From Flexithrix dorotheae DSM 6795 (GTDB lineage Bacteria > Bacteroidota > Bacteroidia > Cytophagales > Flammeovirgaceae): a stretch of DNA of 64,000 bases. The DNA is taken from NCBI RefSeq assembly GCF_000379765.1, contig NZ_KB903498.1, positions 190,778 through 254,777 on the forward strand, given 5' to 3'. The translations under genes were made by a program, and so were the position numbers. This document shows, in pieces, positions 58,753-64,000 of this stretch. Every line of letters starts with the position of its first letter. Position 1 is the stretch's first letter. Under the pieces are notes generated by a model. It had not been told where the DNA came from and did no database searches. It saw only the letters and a program-made list of their open reading frames with translations.

Positions 58753-60165
58753 TTAGTCAATAAATTGAACAGGCTGTGGCAGTTTAGCCTTATTTTTTTC
58801 TCCTTGCACAGGTATGGTTAAGGTAAAAGTTGTACCCTTACCCACTTCACTTTTCACTGTAACCTCTCCATTTAGAGGTTTGATGGCCTGTTTTACAATA
58901 AATAGACCTAAGCCATTCCCTTTAGACTGAATAGCCCCTTTGTAAAACATTTCAAAAATATTGGGTATCTCTTTCTCCTCAATACCAATACCGTTATCAG
59001 CAATTTTCACGATTAACACTTTATTGTTTTTAACCTCAAAACTCACTACAACCTCGGGCTTTTGGTATTGAAAAATAAGTGCATTTTCTACAATAGCTTT
59101 TAGGATTAATTTAAGAAGCACAGGTTTGGATATAAAAATAAATTCTTCGGGGTATTGATAAGATATAGATCCTGAGTGGTCTTTAAACTCATTTTTTAAA
59201 TAGGCAATTAACCTCGTTATCCCAATACTTTGCTCTGAGGAAGGGTAATTATGGATGGTACTGATTGCCAACAATTTTTCAAGTGTCTTACTCATATCCC
59301 AAACCACTTCATCGAACATGGGCAAATAGCTTTTCTCTTGCTCATTCTCATCCAATTTGGCCAACTGTAAAAGACCTTCTATTCTGGCTAAAGGTCCTTT
59401 TAAATCATGCGAAGTTCTATACAGGAATAAGTTTAATTCTTCCTTCGCCAGCATTAGCTCTGTGGTTCTATGAGCCACAATTTCTTCCAGATTTTGATTA
59501 ATTGTATTGATTTCTTCATTGACCTGAGATAGTCTTTCTGACTTTTGGGTAATCTCATCCCTTTGAGCCTTTATTTTGATATTTTTATGTCCCATCTCCA
59601 ATGTTTTATTTGAAAGATCATAGGACCAGTAACCGCAAACCAGAAATATAAAGGTGGCCAGAAAAATATGGATTAAAAAAGTCTGTAAATCCATATATTG
59701 TAATTGGGTAAAATAAATCTCATCCACACCGGAAAATTGCAAATAAGCAAATAATCCATGATGAATAGCCACTATTAAGGATAGTGGGAGTTGTAATTTC
59801 CAGTTTTGGTAAATAATTAAAAGTGTGCTTCCTATAAATGCCCAAAAATGCATTTCAAACATGCCATGCATTTGATAAATAAACTGAGCCATAAAAATGG
59901 CATAAGAGGCACTGGCTACATATTGGTTGAGATTACTTTCTGGTAATAGTTTTAATGTTGAGAAATAAGCGAGTAAACAAAGTGATCCTACACCTATTCC
60001 AATTATCCAGGTATCATAAACGGGAGAAATAAGGATACCAAACAGAAAATATCCTGTTAGAGTATAAGAGGTTATTTTATTTGCCTTTTCCCTTATATCC
60101 TTAAAAATATATCTGGATTGGTTATTTGATAAAATACTTTCTTCGTTATGACGCATTGTCAGCAT
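58753..60165 (-). CDS. Membrane histidine kinase
   Basis: 470 residues. Six hydrophobic segments lie in the first 195 residues, without a large extracytoplasmic domain. A coiled coil follows (about 200-245: RDEITQKSERLSQVNEEINTINQNLEEIV). The HisKA domain has the phosphoacceptor in FLYRTSHDLKGPLARIEGLLQLA, and HATPase_c has the N-box LKAIVENALIFQ, G1 IADNGIGIEEKEIPNIFEMFYKG and G2 GNGLGLFIVKQAI. No response regulator gene is adjacent, so it is an orphan kinase here. The signal is unknown. Confidence 0.92.
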   Translation of the reverse strand: MLTMRHNEESILSNNQSRYIFKDIREKANKITSYTLTGYFLFGILISPVYDTWIIGIGVGSLCLLAYFSTLKLLPESNLNQYVASASYAIFMAQFIYQMHGMFEMHFWAFIGSTLLIIYQNWKLQLPLSLIVAIHHGLFAYLQFSGVDEIYFTQLQYMDLQTFLIHIFLATFIFLVCGYWSYDLSNKTLEMGHKNIKIKAQRDEITQKSERLSQVNEEINTINQNLEEIVAHRTTELMLAKEELNLFLYRTSHDLKGPLARIEGLLQLAKLDENEQEKSYLPMFDEVVWDMSKTLEKLLAISTIHNYPSSEQSIGITRLIAYLKNEFKDHSGSISYQYPEEFIFISKPVLLKLILKAIVENALIFQYQKPEVVVSFEVKNNKVLIVKIADNGIGIEEKEIPNIFEMFYKGAIQSKGNGLGLFIVKQAIKPLNGEVTVKSEVGKGTTFTLTIPVQGEKNKAKLPQPVQFID

Positions 60166-60286
60166 TTTAATTTAGTAGACACTATCATAATAAAGGACTA
60201 CTATCATTTATTTTAATGTAAGATTTGAAATTTAGTGAAACAGGAAATATTACCACTGACCCCCTAAATATTCAGTATAAAATAGG

Positions 60287-60922
60287 TTAATTAAATTTCA
60301 AAAATGCTGAAAAAAGGGTTAAGTCATTCTTTTTTGAATACTGACAACCATATGCCTGAGTGGCCCAGTTTTCAAAATTGGATGGAGGTAACCCATTCAG
60401 TAATTGATTAATAGCTATTTCAGCATAGTTACTTTGAGGAAGGGTACAATATCTCGACTTGTTATAATTCCCCCGATAATATAAAGTGTTTTTTTGATCG
60501 AGTATAACAGCCTGTGGAGTTGAATATACGCCACATGATTTTGCCAATTCTTTTTCCTCGTTATCTATCAGGATCTCAATAGAATTCCCGAAAAATTCTT
60601 TTACAGCTTCCTCATCAGAACCAAAGGGAACAACAACAGTAAAGTTGACATCTTCTTTATAGGTATCCATTAAATAACTTACATGTTTGGTATTAAAGCG
60701 GGAACAAGGACAAGAAGGGTTAAAAAAATGAAGCAGTTTTACTTTCCCGGATTGATCATCAAATTTCCCTTCAAAATTCACCTTACTTAACACAGGAATA
60801 TCGATATGATTTTGTGGAACAGGTGTGGGCCTGGAATACTGTAATTCCTGATTCCAGAATAGAAAGACTATACAAAAGCTAATTGATATTAATATTGCTA
60901 TAACAACAACGTATTTGGTCAT
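60287..60922 (-). CDS. Membrane-anchored thioredoxin-fold protein with CPC motif
   Basis: 211 residues from ATG 60922 (MTKYVVVIAILISISFCIVFLF, a single N-terminal anchor). A thioredoxin-like domain (about 45-185) has LLHFFNPSCPCSRFN, where the active-site motif CPC replaces the usual CxxC, and YSTPQAVILDQKNTLYYRGNYN with the cis-Pro. It resembles DUF6436-type redoxin proteins. A redox or chaperone role in the periplasm is likely, but the motif with only one residue between the cysteines is atypical. The upstream in-frame start at 60988 adds an implausible leader. Confidence 0.75.
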   Translation of the reverse strand: MTKYVVVIAILISISFCIVFLFWNQELQYSRPTPVPQNHIDIPVLSKVNFEGKFDDQSGKVKLLHFFNPSCPCSRFNTKHVSYLMDTYKEDVNFTVVVPFGSDEEAVKEFFGNSIEILIDNEEKELAKSCGVYSTPQAVILDQKNTLYYRGNYNKSRYCTLPQSNYAEIAINQLLNGLPPSNFENWATQAYGCQYSKKNDLTLFSAFLKFN

Positions 60923-61150
60923 GGCTCTAGGTTGAAATTTCAAGTAGCCAAAATTATGTGGGAAATAATAAAAATTCCCCTGAATCAACAGTTATTAACA
61001 ATTAATTGCATTCCAGTGATATATGCTAAGTCCTGAATTAAGCTATTGGGAAGTTTAATTTGTTTTAAAGCGGATGTCTTGTCATATTATGAAAAACAAA
61101 ATGGTGTGGAGGGAAGGGTCAGCCCCAGATAGACTGAAGTGTGAGATGAA

Positions 61151-61185
61151 AACCACCTCTAAAAAATTGAATTTTAGAGGTGGTT
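61151..61185 (-). terminator. Terminator-like hairpin after the Gfo/Idh gene
   Basis: AACCACCTCTAAAA (61151-61164) / TTTTAGAGGTGGTT (61172-61185), a 14-bp perfect stem with a 7-nt loop. On the minus strand it lies 13 bp past the stop at 61199 and is followed by TTCATCTC, a weak T tract. Confidence 0.75.
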
Positions 61186-61198
61186 GGTAAGAGGATTA

Positions 61199-62695
61199 TT
61201 AAGGCATATCAGGCAATTTCCAAGGATCTCTGTAGGTGTGCTTGATCAGCTCTGCAGCAAATCCTTTGGCATTTATAGGATCAGTCCAGGTCTTCTGGAA
61301 TCTTGGACGACCATCTTCCATTTTAAAGGTATCGCTCACTACCATTTTGACGCTATCATTATCATTAAGGTTTGTAAATTCCATTTTCTCTCCATCCCAA
61401 AGCAATTCTTTGTTTAAACCTTGTAAACGAACAGCTAAAACACCCATCACCACCATTTCATTGAATGGTCCGGCAGCTTCAAAGTTAGAGGTAGCTTCTA
61501 CCCTGTTTTCTTTACTTTCTTTACAAGCTCTTATCCAGTCTTTATGGTGTCCACCGCTCCCCTCTTCAATGGTTCTGCGGAATTTTGGTGCATTAGGTGT
61601 CCTCCCTGACAATAACCAAGGCTTCACGCCATAGCAACCACAAATCAATTTATCTTTTTTACCATGGAAAATTACCCCACCACCTGAAACATTAAATTCT
61701 TTACCATCAGGCCAGCCCTCAGGAAGCATAGGTTTAATTCCTCCATCAGACCAGTGAACTTCTACCTCTGGAAGTTTAACCTTCATTTTCTTTTTCGACT
61801 TCCTTTCCGGAAATACCATTTTTACAGATTGTGCATTTGGAGCGCAATCTTCTAACAACAAGGTAGAATTTCCCTGAACTTTTGTAGGGTAACCCAATTC
61901 CAGACTTTCAAATACAGGATGTAAAATATGACAGGCCATATCTCCTAAAGCACCAGTTCCAAAATCCCACCAACCTCTCCAGTTCCACGGGTGGTAAACT
62001 TCGTTGTAAGGTCTCATTTTAGCCGGGCCAATAAATAAATCCCAATCAAGGGTTTCAGGAACCCAATGACCTTGGCCAGGAGTATTTAAACCCTGGGGCC
62101 AGATAGGCCGGTTAGTAAACGATTCAACTTTGGTAACTTCTCCTATTTCTCCATTGGCAATCCATTCTACCATTTGGCTTACACCATCACCCGAAGCTCC
62201 CTGATTTCCCATTTGTGTAGCTACACCATGTTTGGCAGCCAGTCTGGTCAGTAATCTTGATTCATAAACTGAATGGGTAAGTGGTTTTTCCAGGTAAACA
62301 TGCTTACCCATAGTAATGGCATGCGATGCAATAATAGCATGGGTATGATCTGCAGTCGCAATCATAACCGCATCTATATCATTACCCATCTCATCAAACA
62401 TTTTCCTCCAGTCTTTGAATTTTTTGGCTTTTCCATATTTTTCAAAAACCGGGGCACTATATTTCCAATCTACATCACAAAGTGCCACTATGTTTTCAGC
62501 TTCCATATTTTTCAGGTTGGAAGAACCTTTTCCGCCTATCCCTATTCCGGCAATATTTAATTTATCACTCGGGGCTTTGTATCCCAAACCGGCAATCACA
62601 TTACTGGGTAAGATTGTAACACCTGCGGCCGCAGCCATCGAAGTCCCTATAAAGGATCTTCTCGAAACATTTGTTAGTTGTTTTTTCTTTTTCAT
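61199..62695 (-). CDS. Secreted Gfo/Idh/MocA family oxidoreductase
   Basis: 498 residues with a Tat-type signal (SRRSFIGTSMAAAAGVTILP). A Rossmann domain (about 45-165) has LNIAGIGIGGKGSSNLKNM and VMIATADHTHAIIASHAITMGKHVYLEKPLTH, with the EKP motif that contains the catalytic Lys. The C-terminal part has PYNEVYHPWNWRGWWDFGTGALGDMACHI, typical of secreted Bacteroidota and Planctomycetota members. Relatives oxidise sugars or polyols or act as glycosidases with bound NAD; the substrate is not deducible. Located alone, with a hairpin terminator downstream. Confidence 0.92.
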   Translation of the reverse strand: MKKKKQLTNVSRRSFIGTSMAAAAGVTILPSNVIAGLGYKAPSDKLNIAGIGIGGKGSSNLKNMEAENIVALCDVDWKYSAPVFEKYGKAKKFKDWRKMFDEMGNDIDAVMIATADHTHAIIASHAITMGKHVYLEKPLTHSVYESRLLTRLAAKHGVATQMGNQGASGDGVSQMVEWIANGEIGEVTKVESFTNRPIWPQGLNTPGQGHWVPETLDWDLFIGPAKMRPYNEVYHPWNWRGWWDFGTGALGDMACHILHPVFESLELGYPTKVQGNSTLLLEDCAPNAQSVKMVFPERKSKKKMKVKLPEVEVHWSDGGIKPMLPEGWPDGKEFNVSGGGVIFHGKKDKLICGCYGVKPWLLSGRTPNAPKFRRTIEEGSGGHHKDWIRACKESKENRVEATSNFEAAGPFNEMVVMGVLAVRLQGLNKELLWDGEKMEFTNLNDNDSVKMVVSDTFKMEDGRPRFQKTWTDPINAKGFAAELIKHTYRDPWKLPDMP

Positions 62696-62739
62696 TTTTT
62701 AAATTTTAGTAATCAAATTATAGTCATGCCACTCAGATT

Positions 62740-62903
62740 AGAGCTTGTTTAAGTTTTGTTTTTCACAGTGAAAAATGTCAGAATAGGGTTTTCGGGTTAT
62801 GATAAATTTATATTAATAGCAGCGCTATTGGTGATTTTTATTATCAACCGAATTTCCTTTAATGGCATTTTGCAGTTGAAAGGATTAAATTTAAACATGA
62901 TCT
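62740..62903 (+). repeat. Long palindromic intergenic element, copy B
   Basis: 164 bp. The left end is AGAGCTTGTTTAAGTTTTG and the right end read in reverse complement is AGATCATGTTTAAATTTAA. The centre AATAGC-AGC-GCTATT (62815-62829) is identical to copy A. The arms differ in sequence from copy A but still pair with each other (AAAATGTC / GGCATTTT, TTCGGGTT / AACCGAA, GATAAA / TTTATT). Hand alignment gives about six G-T and no A-C oppositions in the same orientation as copy A. It occupies the leader side of the Gfo/Idh gene, 45 bp upstream of its start. Confidence 0.65.
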
Positions 62904-63181
62904 GAATAAACAGGGCAAATTATCTTTCCTCTTCTCAAAAATAGTATTTTTTCTGAATCTAAAAGGAGGACAACCCAAGTTACTTGCTACTTGTCTTTGA
63001 GAGGGGGATTATTGACGCTCAAACAGGTTTTTTGCAGGCTGGTTTAGTGGTCCAAATTTGCCTTAATTGGAAAATCAACATAGAAGAGATAAGTTATTGA
63101 AAAGCTAAAAAAATAAAACCCAAAACGCTAAAAATTAAACAGCTTTTGGGTTTAAGTAAATTAAAAATATATTTCTACCAA
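62904..63181. terminator. Spacer containing the terminator of the peroxiredoxin-like gene
   Basis: AAACCCAAAA-C-GCT (63116-63129) pairs with AGC-TTTTGGGTTT (63141-63153) apart from one bulged C. On the minus strand it lies 29 bp past the stop at 63182 and is followed by TATTTTTTT. The remainder of the spacer holds no gene that I can support. Confidence 0.8.
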
Positions 63182-63757
63182 TCAGATTCCTACAAAATCA
63201 TGGATATGATCAAGTGACATGCGGTCATTTAAGCCTTGAGAATAATGAATTTTTCTAATTATTAGCTTTTCATCCAAAAGAAATTCTGCAGGGATTGTGG
63301 TAATGGATTCCTTCTCTTCCATTACATGGACTGGTAAACCCAGTAGCTTAGCTTTTATGGAAGTTTGGATAAATGAAGTTAAATGACTTTTTACAGATTT
63401 GGATTTTGAATTTTCAACACCATAAGTTTGATACCAGATTTTCTCCGCATCCGAAAGTAATGGAATTGGGGATATTTCTCTATGAAATGTGCTATTGAGC
63501 AATACCCTTTCCGGAGACTCAAAGAAAAAGATCATTTCCAGGTTTTTAGCTTTCAATTCTTCATATTTTTTTTGAAGAAAATGGACACGCAAATTGCAAA
63601 AAGGACAGCCTGCATGTCTGAAAAAAGCAATGAATACCTTTTTCCCACGATAATCCTCCAAATTTATAGACCTGCCAAAAATATCTTTCAAATTAAATAT
63701 TGGTGCCGAAACATTGAGATCCAGTGTGACTCTGTTCTTGATTTTTAAATTTTCCAT
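63182..63757 (-). CDS. AhpC/TSA-type peroxiredoxin-like protein
   Basis: 191 residues from ATG 63757 (MENLKIKNRVTLDLNVSAP). Thioredoxin fold of the AhpC/TSA group: APIFNLKDIFGRSINLEDYRGKKVFIAFFRHAGCPFCNLRVHFLQKKYEEL (quoted as motif pieces APIFNLKD, GKKVFIAFFRHAGCPFC and NLRVHFLQ), IFFFESPE and IPAEFLLDEKLIIRKIHYSQGLND. The CPFC motif and the missing Thr-x-x-Cys pattern of typical 2-Cys enzymes suit the atypical peroxiredoxin-like group. No signal peptide, so cytoplasmic. A terminator follows the stop. Confidence 0.85.
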   Translation of the reverse strand: MENLKIKNRVTLDLNVSAPIFNLKDIFGRSINLEDYRGKKVFIAFFRHAGCPFCNLRVHFLQKKYEELKAKNLEMIFFFESPERVLLNSTFHREISPIPLLSDAEKIWYQTYGVENSKSKSVKSHLTSFIQTSIKAKLLGLPVHVMEEKESITTIPAEFLLDEKLIIRKIHYSQGLNDRMSLDHIHDFVGI

Positions 63758-63811
63758 ATTAAAAACCAAACGTCTATCAGGGTTTTGGATTATCTATGGC
63801 CATTAAATCGG

Positions 63812-64000
63812 TCATTTGGCTGGAAGCATATTTCTAATGGCTGTGATTTTCCACATGTTTTCCTCATAACTCACGATAAAAGTACTCCACATTTTTCTCA
63901 CTGAACCATCCTCCATTTTTATTTCGTATCTGGTATCTGCAATCCCACAGTTTTGATGTATAAACCGAATTTTCTCCACCGTAATAGTGCGTGACCCGGG
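63812..64000 (-). CDS. SnoaL-like/DUF4440 (SgcJ/EcaC type) protein, 3' end only
   Basis: The last 62 codons of a gene that continues past the right edge; the frame is open from base 64000 to TGA at 63812-63814. The translation contains VEKIRFIHQNCGIADTRYEI, then VRKMWSTFIVSYEENMWKI and TAIRNMLPAK. The final pattern STF-V-x9-W-x-I-x-A-x-RNM-x-P is typical of SnoaL-like/DUF4440 proteins of the SgcJ/EcaC type. The start, size and function cannot be judged. It lies 55 bp upstream of the peroxiredoxin-like gene on the same strand and may be cotranscribed. Confidence 0.7.
   Translation of the reverse strand, partial: PGSRTITVEKIRFIHQNCGIADTRYEIKMEDGSVRKMWSTFIVSYEENMWKITAIRNMLPAK

Noticed and set aside
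61199-62695. Gfo/Idh protein as an inositol dehydrogenase completing the phosphoinositol pathway
   Set aside because: It carries a secretion signal and the secreted-subfamily C-terminal motifs, and lies 26 kb from the PLC gene; nothing specific links it to inositol.
1-64000. CRISPR arrays, tRNA/rRNA genes, transposases, integrases and phage genes
   Set aside because: Looked for tandem spaced repeats, cloverleaf-like sequences and DDE or recombinase motifs; none was seen by eye. A tRNAscan and IS search would settle it.

Overview
The window comes from a Bacteroidota genome, most likely order Cytophagales; the family is not certain. The evidence is a SusC/SusD pair behind an ECF sigma/FecR switch, many CarboxypepD_reg-type TonB-dependent receptors (TBDTs), a type IX secretion sortase (PorU), two proteins with C-terminal T9SS sorting domains, a LytS/LytTR pair, AraC regulators, an AT-rich base composition, and promoter-like TTTG / TAnnTTTG boxes of the Bacteroidota type. 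No tRNA, rRNA, CRISPR array, phage or transposase was seen.

1-22 kb, iron/metal uptake island. Three TBDT-PepSY modules lie close together. (i) A siderophore receptor cut by the left edge, two small membrane proteins (DUF3325-like and DUF3649-like) and a PepSY reductase-like protein. (ii) A TBDT, a DUF4374 lipoprotein and a PepSY protein, preceded by a LytS/LytTR two-component pair. (iii) A paralogous TBDT, DUF4374 lipoprotein, small helical lipoprotein and PepSY protein, divergent from a PchR-like AraC regulator with a candidate 21-bp direct-repeat operator. Between (ii) and (iii), on the minus strand, are a different TBDT and a Cys/His-rich DUF6660 protein. The working model is outer-membrane import of ferric chelates or another metal, with PepSY proteins reducing or releasing metal at the inner membrane.

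22-35 kb. After a DUF4386 membrane protein and an AraC regulator comes a minus-strand polysaccharide-utilisation-type locus: ECF sigma, FecR, SusC (with STN domain), SusD, a Ca2+-dependent PI-PLC-like lipoprotein, a YdcF-like protein and a GH92 mannosidase whose usual catalytic-acid Glu is Gln. This combination suggests a mannosylated, phosphoinositol-containing glycan (GPI anchor, PIM/lipomannan or GIPC type) rather than plain mannan. It is my main candidate for an undescribed system. A plus-strand terminator between fecR and susC hints at an antisense RNA.

35-50 kb. PorU (plus strand) is followed on the minus strand by a haem-motif FG-GAP lipoprotein, a 1.4-kb-residue phytase-like/fasciclin T9SS cargo protein, an imelysin-like/cytochrome c peroxidase fusion and a PhoX-like T9SS cargo protein. 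Intrinsic terminators separate most of them.

50-64 kb. A HAMP-GAF-PAS sensor without an output domain, a DinB-like protein and a small membrane protein on the plus strand. On the minus strand are a sulfatase, a PhoD-like phosphatase, a PL6 polysaccharide lyase with both catalytic residues, a histidine kinase, a thioredoxin-fold protein, a secreted Gfo/Idh/MocA oxidoreductase, a peroxiredoxin-like protein and the 3' end of a SnoaL/DUF4440-like gene cut by the right edge. Two copies of a long palindromic intergenic element (about 10.9 kb and 62.8 kb) share ends and core while their arms have diverged but remain self-complementary.
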